In this document: positions 11,093 to 23,648 of the stretch, piece by piece | Layout of the letters: each line of letters begins with the position of its first letter | Numbering within the stretch: the first letter of the stretch is position 1 | Assembly: GCA_029204225.1 (NCBI GenBank) | Contig: CM055095.1 | Location: 69,041,039-69,105,038, forward strand | DNA: 64,000 nucleotides | Direction of reading: 5' to 3' | Origin: Diphasiastrum complanatum | Lineage: Eukaryota > Streptophyta > Lycopodiopsida > Lycopodiales > Lycopodiaceae | The notes under the pieces: generated by a model | Told to the model about the DNA's origin: nothing | Seen by the model: only the letters and a program-made list of their open reading frames with translations | Databases searched by the model: none | Position numbers and translations under genes: made by a program

Positions 11093-11793
11093 TGTGAAAG
11101 TACTGTACTTTAGGACCATAAATGGATCTACAAAAGATCCACAAGAGTGATTGGATGGTTGCTTAACAATCTATCAAAAAACTAGACACAAAAAAGTTGA
11201 TCTAGATTGGCAATTTGACAAACAACAAGCATTAACAATCAAAAGAATTGATAAACATTGAAATCTGAGCCCACACGTGTGTACTACAGGCTATAGTACG
11301 GCCTTCAACCTGAGAAACAAGTAGAAATTGATTTGGTTTCATTTGGATCACAAAAACTCAATGTACATAGTGAACTAGCTTGAGATTGCCAATGAGCTCC
11401 AAAAATTTTCTATCTTCTCACTATGGAGAGAGGGAATACATAGCAAATTCGACTTTTTTCTTGAAGTTAGGTGGATTTCCAGCATGTAATAAGGAAGTTA
11501 ACTCACTCTCCTTGACCTAAAATGAAACCCTAGTCTATTTCCTAGAGTTATGCTTGGTAGGTAGCTAGTTGGTCAAATTTTCACCTTAAACTTAGGTGTA
11601 GGTCCTATAAAGTAGGGATGACCACCAAATAGACATGACCAACTCTCTTGACTTGAACTAACCTACATTAGGATGAGTTTCCCATGTGGCATCATGGCCT
11701 CACATGTGTGGGACCCACTTTTGTACACAATTTACACTATTCTACATGGTTTTTGATCAAGCTAGATTTGCAAATTTTTGGCAATTCTTCACA
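11093..11793 (-). repeat. Copia A copy 2, 5' LTR
   Basis: 701 bp, nearly identical to 7219-7918. Differences seen by eye are mostly C/T or A/G changes. The right end ttcttcaca is followed by the duplicated AGGAG. Confidence 0.92.
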
Positions 11794-12433
11794 AGGAGCT
11801 CTCTTGCTTATTTAAGAGACTCCCTCTTTGTGAAGAGGAGCTTTTTGCATTGTATCTGCTCCATGCTTAATAAGAATATTTTCCATGAGTTTGATGCTAC
11901 ACTAAGCTCCTTGATCATGATGGTTTTCTTGAGTGATGCCCCTATGATCATGCCCTTCCATTCATATTGTGTGTGGTTGTGGATTTAGAGTGGATTAGTT
12001 TTATTGCTTTCTTGTGGATTAATGTAGAAGCTAGCATTCAAGTAAACTAAATAGGCTGGATCTGTGGTGTGATTCTTGCATATCTGTGTACAATCCAGTT
12101 TTTGATTGTTCTTGAGTAATCTAAACATCAAGTGATGAGTGTTTCTTGATTCTTAGATTGTTAAAATGCTGCTAGAAATCTTATTTCTTGTTTCTTGAAT
12201 CTTGTTTTCAGTAGCTAATCTAGTTCTTGATTGTTCTTTGATTCAGTAGTTAGTGTAGGTTTGCTCCCTGCTTTGAAACGTTGATCCTCTTGAGCTATAG
12301 ATGGTTACATGGCTAGTGTATGCATGTAGCTGAGTATCAAACCCGTTCTCCCATTGACAGGATGGGAAATACATTGAAACTGAGAAACGCTTTTGCTGTT
12401 GACTGTTCTAACAAGAAGATAATCCATAACAAA

Positions 12434-14126
12434 CTATAACGTCAGAAGCAATAAAAGAAAGAAAAGAGAAAAAGCCATGTTCACAGTGGCAGTGAATCTG
12501 TGAACAAAGACTTTGAATCTATATAAACACCAATCGGACCAAGAACGTGAAGAGTATATATTGCTTCTTCCAAAATTCCAAAATGTGTTTGCTTGGTCGA
12601 TGGATGATTTAATAGGTATACTAGTTAAATGGGGTGAACATAGAATAGATCTCATTCAGGGAACAGTACCTATTAGGCAGCGCCAATATAGATTGAATCC
12701 AAAGTACTCTTTATTAGTAAAAGACAAATTAGATAGATGTCTTGGAGCGGGTATTATATATCCTGTTCTAAGCAGTGAGTGGGTGTCACCAATAGTTATA
12801 GTACCTAAGAAGAAGACAGGCAAGATTAGAGTTTGTCAGGATTTTAGAAAACTAAATGCTGCGACATCAAAAAATTATCATCCTCTGCCGTATACAGCTA
12901 CTATTCTTGACCAGGTAGTTGGACATGAACGTTATAGTTTTTTAGATGGATTCTCAGGTTATAACCAAGTTTTTATAAAAGAGGAAGATAGATCCAAAAC
13001 TACTTTCACCATTGATTGGGGGACGTACGCATATACGCGAATGCCCTTTGGTCTTTGTAATGCACTTGCCACATTCCAACGTATGATGACAAATATTTTT
13101 CAAAAGTTTTTAAGAAAGTTTTTAGAAATTTTCATGGATGACTTTTGTGTCTATTCATCAACTAAAAACCATTTAGATGCATTAGAGAAAACATTGAGAA
13201 GATGTCAAGAGTCATCTCTTAAACTGCATCCAGCTAAGTGTTACTTTGAGATGAGAGAAGGCATCCTTTTAGGGCATAAAATTTTGAAGGATAATATATA
13301 AGCCGACATCAAAAAAATAAAAATGATTTTAGAATTATTAGAACCAACCAATTTAAGAAAGCTTAGAGGTTTTCTAGGACATGTAGGTTACTATCGGAGG
13401 ATAATTAAAGATTATGCTATAATAGTAACTCCTTTAGCAAGTTTACTAAAAAAATTTGTTGAGTACCATTGGACACAGGACCATCAGCAAGCTTTTGATC
13501 AATTGAAACAATCATTAGCAGAAGCCACTGGGGTTAGACCTCCAAATTGGGCTAAAAAGTTCCATGTATATGTAGACACATCATCTTTTGCGATAGGTGT
13601 AGTGCTTAGTCAGAAAGATGACCAAAATATAGATTATCCAATTTACTATGCGGGGAGGCAACTCGCTGCATCAGAAAAGAATTATTCTGCTACATAGCGA
13701 GAAGCACTAGGGATGATTTATTCAGTAAAGAAATTTAGACATTACCTTTTAGGATACCCTTTTGTTTTTCACGTAGATCATTACGCACATTTAGTGAATA
13801 AACCTGATCTTTTGGGTAGAATAGCTAGATGGGTATTATTATTAGATGAGTTTAATTATGAAGTAGAATTAAGAAGAGGCAAGGATCATCAAAATACCGA
13901 CTATATATCCCGCCTCCAAACAAAAAATCAATTAGAATCCATTTATGATGAATTTCCAGATGAACATATAATGCGTATTCAATCAGAAACATCAATTTAT
14001 AGGGCCGCTATTAAGTTTTTACAAGACCAGATATATCTTGAACATTTTAATAAACAACAAAAAACTGTTTTTCTTTCTAGGGTAGGACCTTACATGATTG
14101 TAAATAGTATATTGTATAAATTATGA
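12434..14126 (+). pseudogene. Gypsy D reverse transcriptase-RNase H, two nonsense changes
   Basis: One reading frame over about 1.6 kb. It starts in the RT leader (PKFQNVFAWSMDDL), continues with the fingers and palm (VCQDFRKLNAATSKNYHPLP, YSFLDGFSGYNQ, TRMPFGLCNALATFQ) and the catalytic block FMDDFCVYS, then the thumb and connection (LRGFLGHVGYYRRII). RNase H follows, with the first acidic site in VYVDTSSFAIGVVLSQ and the later REALGMIYSVKKFRHYL block. Stops at 13299-13301 and 13695-13697 interrupt an otherwise open frame. The YxDD box reads FMDD, as in many plant gypsy enzymes. The integrase leader starts near 14110 and is cut off. The sequence is of the Ty3/gypsy kind; I see no movement protein or coat module that would point to a pararetrovirus. 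Confidence 0.85.
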
Positions 14127-14149
14127 GCTGACGATAGTCTTCGCCGATG

Positions 14150-15570
<1,421 letters not shown>

Positions 15571-16297
15571 TTTCACAATATCCTAATAAACCATTATGCC
15601 CATTGTATCCAAATAACTAGCTGAGTTATTGAGGAGAAGACATGATGTTTTAGGGTACTAGGACCTTCAGGATACAAAGACCCAAATCCAAATTATTCTT
15701 TCCTTCAATCCTATAACGTACATGATCCTCAACAAATATTGAAGATCCTTTGACTCCTCTTTTCTATATAGGTGCTAAGTCAATAGGAATGTCCAAATGA
15801 AGATGATACAAAGTCGTCATTATGAAAGTACAAAACTAGTGACAAGCTTCAAAGTATTCAGAATATAAATACTATGAAATATTTGATTGCAAATATATTC
15901 TTACATGATATTCAAATATATAAATGGCGCTAATATTTTAATTTCAATCACAAGATGACATTCATATTTTGATTTCATGAGAGAATACACATTCAAAATC
16001 ATATTTATAAATTATTTGCTAAACAAAATGGAAGATAGCCAATTTCGGATGAGAGCCTTTATAATGGTGATCCTCTCTTTATTCAAATATGGCGATGGCA
16101 GTCATATTCTGATTTTCACATGAAGATGGCGGTCATATTTTGATTATACATTCAAAATCATATTTGTTGACAAACAAACTGTGGTTCCAATACACAATCA
16201 TAACAATAGTTGTTTTTCTAAACCATAATCGTAGACGAGCTGGTTAAGACATTGAGAGTGGTGTGGGAAAACAAATAAACAATATTGTTTTATTTAT
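15571..16297. other. No gene seen
   Basis: AT-rich spacer. It holds two loosely repeated phrases of the type 'tcatattttgatt...cattcaaaatcatattt' (about 15960 and 16130). No coding signal was found. Confidence 0.5.
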
Positions 16298-18448
16298 TTA
16301 GACTTTTTTTCTCATCCTATGTCTATAGAGAGTAATGTCCTTGAAGGATCTTTCATTACCTCTTATAGTTAGCTTTACATGAGACTCCAATGGTGTATCA
16401 CAAGACTTTGCATCTACCATATGAAATCTTTCTAGAATAGAATTAGCATACTTCTCTTGACAAATGAAAGTAGATTGAGAAGATCTAATCACTTCTATTT
16501 CTAAAATGTAATGCAAGTGACCAAGATCATGCACTTCAAATTCTTTCTTAAGAGCACTCTTGATATCCTCCACATCTTGTTGGTCTCCACCACTCAAGAT
16601 GATATCGTCCACATAGATTAGCAAAAAGGTAACATCACTTCCAACAGACCTTTAATAAAGTGAATGATCATACTCACTCATAACAAAGCCTTGAGAGAGT
16701 AGAAAAATATTAAGCTTAGCATACAAACTCCATGGTGCTTGCTTAAGGCCATACAAACTCTTGTGTAGTAGACACACATAATTTGGCTTTGTTGGTGAAA
16801 TGTAGCTCTCAGGTTTCTCTATGTACACTTCCTCCTCAAGATCACCATTCAAAAATACATTTGTAATGTCCAATTGCCATAGATTCCATCCAAAAAAATT
16901 AGCAAGAGAAATGATGACCCGAATACTCACCATATTTGCCATGGGTGCAAAGGTTTCTTCATAGACAATACCATGTTCTTGAGGATATCCTTTTGCCAGC
17001 AACCTTGCCTTGTACTTGTTGATAGATCCATCTTGGTTTGTCTTCACCTTGAAGATCCATTTGCATCCAATAGCTTTATTGACCTTAGGAAACTCCACCA
17101 ATCTCCATGTTCCGTTCTTCATAAGAGCTTGATACTCAAGATCCATTGCTTGGATCCACTCCTCTTTGTTCCTTGCTTCATCTACACATGTAGGTTCATA
17201 AAAATTGGTTAGGAAAGCATAGTTAGCTCCAGCAACTACTTGCTTACTCTTTTCATCATAAGTGAGCCTTGAACGTGGTTTCCTTTGCGATGATGTCCTC
17301 CTTGGATTTTGACTTGATGAAGGTCCTTCATCATCACCATTCAAAATAGGCTACATAACATCATGATCAAGAATGTTAGATCCATCTACATCATCATCAA
17401 TAATACTTGAAGATACTTTTGGAATGTTTCCCTCATAAAAAATGACATCTCTACCAACAATAACCTTGTTAGTAGAAGGAACATAAACCTTGTAGGCTTT
17501 ACTCACCTCACTATATCCAACAAATATACCTTTCCTTGAAGATGGATCCTCCTTTGCCCTATCATCAAGAGTTATGTTGACATAGCATGTGCATCCAAAA
17601 GTTCTAAGAAAGTCGACACTCGGCCTCCTCTTGAATAACATCTCAAAAGGTGTCCTCCCATCCAAAATAGCACTCGGCCACCGATTGCACAAGGTTATCA
17701 AGGTTAGCACTTAACCTCATGGCTTTAGCACTTTCACATAAAGTCCTATTCTACCTTTCGGCCACTCCATTTTGTTGTATACTCCCTCTTGATCCCATGA
17801 TGTAAAAATACCAAAGGCCTTGAACTTGGTAGATATGTACTCTCCACCATTGTCACTCCTCAAGCATTTGATCCTTGTAGAAAATTGGTTCTCTCTTGCA
17901 TTCTTGAACTTGACAAAAATATCATACACTTCATCTTTGCTCTTCAGTAGATAGATCCAACAAAATCTATTAAAATCATGAATGAAAGTTACATACATCT
18001 TAGCTCCACTATTTCTAATTGTAGTAATTCCATGAATATCCAAAAGTACAACCTAGAAAGGCTTTGTAGATCTTGATGTAGATCTAGTATAAGGTAGTCT
18101 ATGTGACTTTGACAAAGCACAAGACTCACAAACATGATTGATTCAACTTAAGGAACTTGGAAGACCAATCACAACTTGCTTCTTAGCCATTCCCTCTAAT
18201 GACTTGAAGTTGAGGTGCCCCATCCTTTTATGCCAAACCTCTTGAATAGGTATTTGCTCACTTAGCACAAATCCAACTTGGTTAGCAATAACACAAGTAT
18301 CTAGTTTGAACAATTTCCCTTGTCTTTTACCTTTTGCAATTAAAATATCCTTCATTTTGGTCATGCAAGCATCTCCATCAAACTCAACTTTGAAACCTTT
18401 ACTTAGAAAATGACTCACACCAAGTAAATTCAAGGCATGAACAGACAT
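16298..18448 (-). mobile_element. Copia E pol fragment, decayed
   Basis: A third copia family, present only as internal sequence without LTRs. Reading leftwards: gag-pre-integrase with the VWHKRMGHLNFKSLEGM zinc-finger block (18.2-18.45 kb), integrase core with IHDFNRFCWIYLL and LRSDNGGEYISTKF (17.72-18.04), integrase tail with GIFVGYSEVSKAYKVY (17.35-17.71), RT fingers with GCKWIFKVKTNQDGS and YGLKQAP (16.65-17.34), and RT palm with LIYVDDIILSGG (16.30-16.62). Frames change at least three times and stops separate the parts. The element ends inside RT at 16298 and inside gag-pre-integrase at about 18450. The YVDD motif and the integrase DNGGE motif survive. Not functional. Confidence 0.85.
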
Positions 18449-18504
18449 TATTTAATCAATAGCATTCAAATAATGAGCAACAAAATGATTATACTATCAT
18501 CTAT

Positions 18505-19500
18505 TACGAGTTTTGACAATCTGTGAGTATATTCTTTATGAGTTTTGCGAGTTCTATTTACAAATGATTTTTAAAATTTCACGGCACATGGTATGCAATC
18601 AGATATACAGGCTTTATATATAATTATTTTATACTATATAAAAACTAACTTTTATCATACCAATGGATTCTACATAAAAAATGGAGCACTTTTGCTTTTT
18701 GGACCATCTCAATCCGAGCAACAGTAAGAAAGTTATGACAATTCAAAAAAATTTAGACTAGAAAATATTTTTCCCTTGAAACCTAAAAGGGGTAGCACGC
18801 CGGCGTGCTATCAATTTGAGTTAAAGATGAAAAGCTTAGATTGGTAGCACGTCGGCGTGCTACCCCTTTCAAGCTCCAAGAAAAAAAAAAACTAGCCTAA
18901 AAATCTTTGAAGGGCGATAACTTTCTTAATATTGCTCGGATTGAGATGATCCAAAAAGCAAAAATGCTCCATTTTTCATGTAGAATACATTGCTTTAATC
19001 AAATTTGATTTAAAAAAAATGAAACTATTTCATTATTCCATCATCTCAACATAAGCTTAATAGTTAAGTTATAGCCTCCATCTAGAACATACAATAATTT
19101 ATTTTTTTTTTACTAATGTTGATTTTATGATACCTATCATAGGCTTGGCAACATACCATCATGTCTTTTAATGTTTGGACCGTACATCAATCCTTGGCAA
19201 TAGACAAAAATGTTTAAGCTTGATAAATGTAAAATTAAAGTGATTAAGTTTTCTGCGTTCTCAATGATATAGCATACTATGTACAATTTGTAGACAACAC
19301 GATTTGCAAACATATCTTTTAGCTAGTAAGAAAATAAACAATATGATAATGAAGTATACAAATAGATTTCACCCCCAAAAGTGAAGTAGAATAAATTTTA
19401 AAAACCTATAAAAAATGTAGCATGCCACGTGCTATCAATTTGATGAAATTTAAAAACACTAAACTCGCAAAACTCGCAGATGATTTACTCGCAAAATGCC
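18505..19500. mobile_element. Possible non-autonomous inverted-repeat element
   Basis: Near the left edge the sequence reads ctgtgag...ttatgagttttgcgagtt (about 18520-18560). Near the right edge the reverse complement gives tctgcgagttttgcgagttt (about 19460-19495). This suggests imperfect terminal inverted repeats about 1 kb apart. Between them lies a much better inverted repeat (18663-18990) and a third copy of a 'tagca...cgtgctatcaatttga' phrase at about 19418. No transposase is present. Exact ends and target duplication were not resolved. Confidence 0.4.
18663..18990. repeat. Long inverted repeat (hairpin), about 328 bp
   Basis: The left arm (atggattctacat... to about 18738) pairs with the right arm ending tagaatacat at 18990. 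About 75 bases per outer arm match at more than 85 percent by eye. The inner arms contain two GC-rich boxes: TAGCACGCCGGCGTGCTA (18793-18810, a perfect palindrome) and TAGCACGTCGGCGTGCTA (18845-18862). The transcript would fold into a long stem. Confidence 0.85.
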
Positions 19501-20418
19501 AAACTCCATCTACTACTAGGCATTAGTTCACACAAAGATAAGATATAAGTTTGCTTGGCAGATGGTTTTGGAGTCATAGAGCAAAGCTTGTATTGAAAGC
19601 AAAAAGCATAGACATAGAATGAATCTCTTCCAAGGAGATATAGTGGCAAGAGCCACGAGCTAGAAATGTGCAATCATTGCACTCTAAAAACAAAGAGTCA
19701 TATCGACACAACTATGACATTTACTATCTAAATTTGTCCTTAACAAATTTTAATGGCCTGACAATGTAGTAACAATGGTTGAGGCAATTTTAAGCCATCA
19801 AACTTTATAACATAAGTGTTTAAAATATGCTCAAATATAATGTGTTATCCCACATATCTTCTTCCTCAATTGTGCATTGAGCTCAGAAGCATTTGGATCA
19901 CAAAGATTTATTGAAGCTTGAAATTGATGGTAAATCTTCAACAACAATAAATGCCTAGATAATAAAACAATGATTTATCTCAACATATAAGATAATTATG
20001 CATACATAATGGATTGTCCATTCTTCCTTGTTTACCTTGTAATTTCTCAATATTATCGTGTTGAGATGTAGTAGTTAGGATGAAGAGATTGAATAGATAA
20101 AAAATGTAAAAGTGTATAATACAAATTCCTTGGCATAATGATATGAGCCCCCCCCCCCATAATACATACAATTAGCAAGAACGTTGTGGTAGCCCATGAT
20201 GTAAAAATAATATTTTGTAGAAAATATATATGCTAATACTAACGGTGTTTAGGTTCATTCATGAACACTCATATTTCATTATTTGGACTCATCCCAAGTT
20301 TGCATATATTAATAATCTCATATATGACCAATAATACATTGACCAAACTTGAACATATAGTATAAGCGAGGACAAAAGAGAAGACTAACTTTACAAAAAA
20401 AAATGGCCCAATCCTTAC
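19500..20418. other. No gene seen
   Basis: AT-rich spacer with a run of 11 C at 20148-20158. No open frame with coding character was found. Confidence 0.5.
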
Positions 20419-20499
20419 CTGCATCATTGTGGCTGGTGGGTTCCTGTTTCCACAAGGAGCTTTTCCACTAGGGAATGGTCTTTTTAGCGACCTTTGCAC
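20419..20499 (-). other. Possible small internal exon, isolated
   Basis: On the minus strand an 81-nt open stretch is bordered by ttttgttag before it and GTAAGG after it, good acceptor and donor signals. It encodes 27 codons including RPFPSGKAPCGNRNPPATM. It is more GC-rich than its surroundings. No partner exon was identified on either side and the family is unknown to me, so it may be chance or the remnant of a host gene. Confidence 0.25.
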
Positions 20500-21020
20500 C
20501 TAACAAAATGTTCATAAAATATGACAATGTCATTAGGTCAATTGAACAGTGGTTGAACCATGCATAAAGGTCACTAAAAAATCCTTTTGCAAGTATTTTA
20601 CAAGTCTCACTTATGCATGTAAATGGGTCTTAATCTCTCTTTTAGACTTTATGACCACAATGTTTATTTAAAAAAATTTTTTAGAGACTTTAGCATTCAT
20701 TATATTCTACAAAAATCATTGAAGTCATTATCAAATTTCATAATATGAAGGACAAAAAAAAGTAATGTCATGTCACCTTCAATATTTTATGAGCAACTTT
20801 TTATTCACCATATTTCAAATATTAAATCAAATCCTCTTAAGCATAATATCCTTGGAGTCATGGAATGAGCCCATTCTAATTTGAGTCATTGAATATGGTC
20901 CCCATTCTAAGATGACATGAAAAAGAAAGGCCTAGACCTAATGTGATATGCAGGGCAGGGTGGGTGGGTGGAAAAGAGCTCTTCACCAACACGGCACGTA
21001 TCACAGGAGTGGCTCATGTG
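20500..21020. other. No gene seen; upstream region of the cysteine-rich gene
   Basis: AT-rich to about 20930, then a more mixed stretch with gggtgggtgg and cggcacgta leading to the TATA box. The promoter of the gene at 21941 probably lies here. Confidence 0.4.
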
Positions 21021-21028
21021 TATAAATA
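21021..21028 (+). promoter_or_regulatory. TATA box of the cysteine-rich secreted protein gene
   Basis: The sequence tataaata lies about 30 bases before a likely transcription start around 21050-21060 (catcccacatcagtcag). Spacing and context are those of a plant core promoter. Confidence 0.6.
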
Positions 21029-21166
21029 AAGGCTTTCCGCAACACTTTCTCATCCCACATCAGTCAGTTGCTCCGTTTCAGCATTGTTCGAGACTTTGAG
21101 TGGTGCGATTCATGCACTGAAGCTACTTTGGTACGAAGACACTCTATCACTTCTAATTTATCTCAG

Positions 21167-21933
21167 GTTATATAAAAATAATGTTTGATATTCTGTAGAA
21201 AGCTGTGCGATATTATGATAATTTTTTAAACAATATGTTTTTTTCTCTCGAATGTCCTCAGTTGTGTGTTATATAAGAGTATGGTTATAAGATAGCATGC
21301 TCCTGGGTTTGATGAAATTTTTCTCATGTTTATGATTGTACTTATCAGCGAGCTGTTTTTGAGATTTTGGGCTCATGCATTGGAACAGATCATGTGCTCT
21401 AGCTGGTTTTGCTACTATTTTGCTCAACGAAAACTCTTAACGTTCTACTGAATTCACGCGTATTAGTGCTAAGGACAAGATTGCTAGTATCCTTTGCGAT
21501 AAAGTGGAATGTTTACCACTGTCACACAGAAATTTATACAATGTATGACTGTGATATTTCCTTACTCTCACATACACATAAATTACAGTCAAGTGATACT
21601 GTTATATATAGCTGAGTTCCAGGAACTTTTGATCATGATCAGTTGCTTTCTTTGCATGGCGACAACCCAAAAACGTTTCTTGAAAGTTCTTCGACCTGGA
21701 GTGAAGTAGGATCTGACTTCATAATATTAGCCTGTAGATTAGGAGCTTAATTAGCAGCTCATCGATTCACTATGAGCTACAGGTCAGAAAGACAAGTTTT
21801 ATGGGTCCATAATTTATCAAGAGTCCAAATGTCACGATTGGAGAACAGAACAGTATGATATATTCCTAGTTCCGTGAAGAAGATCATATAAGTCGCTCGC
21901 ATATTTCTGATCGTTTATTTGTACTCATCACAG
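21167..21933 (+). other. Predicted 5'UTR intron
   Basis: A GT after tctcag (21167) and a pyrimidine-rich acceptor ending cag (21931-21933) lie seven bases before the ATG. The interval has no long open frame in phase with the CDS and is T-rich, like a plant intron. Another donor at 21131 (ttggtacgaag) is possible. Confidence 0.5.
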
Positions 21934-21940
21934 GTACACG

Positions 21941-22585
21941 ATGGAGAAGGACTCGCTTATCGACGGAAAGATTCATCTCATGGGCTTATATCTGGTGATG
22001 TTGGCTTTATTTAGGGAGAGCCAGACTGTTGTGGAAGCTGTAGACATCGTTGGTTTCAGCGACAGCAGTCAGTGTAGCGGGTCGGGCTTTACATTTTCTG
22101 GTATCGCTCAGCAAGTTTGTTGTGACTTTGGGAGTACAGGATCTATTCTGATCAGAAATCTTGCGAGTTGTCAGACGGGCGCGGTTTATCGTAATGGTGG
22201 ATGCACTACACAAGTCGGTAGCGGAAATGGGCCCAACGTCTTGTGCTATGTTGGTGGTTCGTTTAGTGGCGGCGCTTGGTTTAATGGTTGCAGCAGGACC
22301 GATGCATTGACAACATCATCATTTATCTCTCAGAATGAAGACAAAGCCACCTGCTGCACTTCCACCGTTGCTCCCAATGGTATCATCTATACGAAGGACT
22401 TCTCCAAGGGCGCATGGGTTCTAAAAAGTGACAAGGCAAAAGCTATGTTGTCTCAGCTTGAAAGTGTGCATGATGCGGAAAAAGTGAATTGGCTCAAAGA
22501 GCAAGGTGCTCATCTTGTATCTGGAGCTGAAGTTGTGAATATGTCCCCATCATTCCCAGATCCTACATCTGGTTTCGTGATTTAG
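21941..22585 (+). CDS. Small cysteine-rich secreted protein, unknown family
   Basis: An intact 214-codon frame, ATG to TAG, with codon use and GC content unlike the surrounding elements. Residues 12-24 (HLMGLYLVMLALF) form the hydrophobic core of a likely signal peptide, with cleavage plausible after about residue 33 (VVEA/VD), so the protein should be secreted. The mature N-terminal half (residues 39-117) is rich in Gly and Ser and holds Cys 45, 60, 61, 77, 88, 102 and 117; a CC pair follows at 138-139. The patterns QVCCDFG and GGSFSGGAWFNGC suggest a compact disulfide fold. The C-terminal third (residues 150-214) has no Cys and looks partly helical. I do not recognise the family. The CC and GGAWF spacing loosely recalls small secreted cysteine-rich proteins of fungi, which I cannot verify. 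A TATA box, 5'UTR intron and poly(A) signal fit the model. This is the only convincing host gene here. Confidence 0.75.
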   Translation: MEKDSLIDGKIHLMGLYLVMLALFRESQTVVEAVDIVGFSDSSQCSGSGFTFSGIAQQVCCDFGSTGSILIRNLASCQTGAVYRNGGCTTQVGSGNGPNVLCYVGGSFSGGAWFNGCSRTDALTTSSFISQNEDKATCCTSTVAPNGIIYTKDFSKGAWVLKSDKAKAMLSQLESVHDAEKVNWLKEQGAHLVSGAEVVNMSPSFPDPTSGFVI

Positions 22586-23021
22586 TAATAGCAACAATCG
22601 ACTAATGGCAAGGCAGTAATAGTATCATGAAAGTGAGTAAGCCCAAAAAAATGAGTCATTAGCAATTTAGCATTATACCTGTTGGAGTGTTCTATGTCTG
22701 TATAGAGAAATAACTTGTTACTGCGGCTGATGAGGGGCATATGTGATTCCCTGCAGATGCAATGATGGTTTCCTAGTTCAGACGTGCTTAATGGAGCCTA
22801 GATTTTAATACGACAAGAATAGTCTGATGTAAACAGAATTACTTGAGTGAGTAATTGCTGGACGGAAGCTACCTAATTAGAGAGTAATAGTCAGCTATAA
22901 CAAGGGAGTAACAGTGAAAAACAAAACAAGGAAAAAGTGGGCAACGAGTACTAGATATACTTGCTGATATTTTATACGTTTACACTCTAAATACTTGTAG
23001 ATGTTGTTTATATCTTTACAG
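22586..23021 (+). other. Probable 3'UTR of the cysteine-rich gene
   Basis: AT-rich non-coding sequence between the stop codon and the poly(A) signal, with no competing frame. Confidence 0.45.
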
Positions 23022-23027
23022 AATAAA
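23022..23027 (+). terminator. Poly(A) signal AATAAA
   Basis: AATAAA about 440 bases after the stop, following a T/G-rich stretch (tgttgtttatatcttt). It is a plausible polyadenylation signal for the gene at 21941. Confidence 0.45.
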
Positions 23028-23648
23028 CCATGAACGTTGTGTCTGGAAAAACAGAGGCTCGCTACAATTAATCACAATATCAAGCAATCATTCGACCATA
23101 TATGGCCTCACACACTCACACTCAATTACAGTTCATTAATCTTCATCGAAATGCCATCATTTTTACACTTACCATTGCACACAACAAAAATCTACCAATC
23201 ACGTATGCATGATCATCACTACACGATTTGTTGTGCATATCATTCATTGCCAAAATCTGATCAAATACCCATGATGATGCAACACACACTCATAATATCC
23301 TCTACTTTTCATATTGAAGCAAAATCTCTTTTGTCTAGTTCCATATCACAAAATAGCACAATTGGTCCAATACACAAGAGCACCCACTATAAATCTATAC
23401 GTTAGTAGATCTATGTCTTAGCTTGAATCTGAGTGAAATTCCAGCCAATTTGGTGAAGAATTGACAAAGTTATGCAAGTTTTTGTGATAGAGGTGCATTT
23501 TTAGTTTTGCTGAAATTTTCGAAGAGAATCTTTTCAAATTTCATTTTTTGAAGTTATGATTCTTTACAAAAACATTTTGGAAATTTCAAGTTGAACTTTC
23601 AATTCTGAGGAAGAAAAAAATAATTCACACTAGTGGATGACACAATTG
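23028..23648. other. No gene seen
   Basis: Spacer. A frame of 122 codons at 23037-23405 lacks any coding character. Confidence 0.5.

Larger units (their letters stand above)
7219..11793 (-). mobile_element. Copia A, copy 2: complete non-autonomous LTR element
   Basis: A complete element of 4575 bp on the minus strand. Both LTRs are present (7219-7918 and 11093-11793), with TGTGAA/TTCACA ends, and the element is flanked by the perfect 5-bp duplication AGGAG (7214-7218 and 11794-11798). It has a primer site for initiator tRNA-Met next to the right LTR and a polypurine tract next to the left LTR. By eye the LTRs differ at about a dozen of 700 positions, so the insertion is fairly young. Coding content is gag, protease and a remnant of integrase; reverse transcriptase is missing. 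It must have been copied with enzymes supplied by another element, plausibly one related to copia B. Confidence 0.92.
6952..12430 (+). other. LTR-like block inside gypsy D, hosting copia A copy 2
   Basis: The outer parts (6952-7218 and 11794-12430) share nothing visible with the gypsy D body and separate its protease from its reverse transcriptase. Rejoined across the copia A insertion they form about 0.9 kb of non-coding DNA. It has a TATA-like run (cttatttaagagact, about 11808) and an A/T-rich stretch with aataagaatatt, as in the promoter and poly(A) part of an LTR. I read it as a possible solo LTR of another family, but I could not fix TG/CA ends or a target duplication. It could instead be ordinary internal sequence of gypsy D. 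Confidence 0.35.

Noticed and set aside
3764-14126. Endogenous pararetrovirus
   Set aside because: No movement protein or coat module; the PBS and LTR of the sister copy and the order of domains fit Ty3/gypsy.
20148-20158. Poly-C run as a functional tract
   Set aside because: Only 11 bases and not next to any LTR or element end.
21941-22585. KP4-like killer toxin family
   Set aside because: Only a short 'SSQC' phrase is similar; length, cysteine spacing and the CC pairs do not match.
23037-23405. 122-codon open frame after the secreted-protein gene
   Set aside because: Composition is that of AT-rich spacer, it overlaps the poly(A) region, and no domain is visible.
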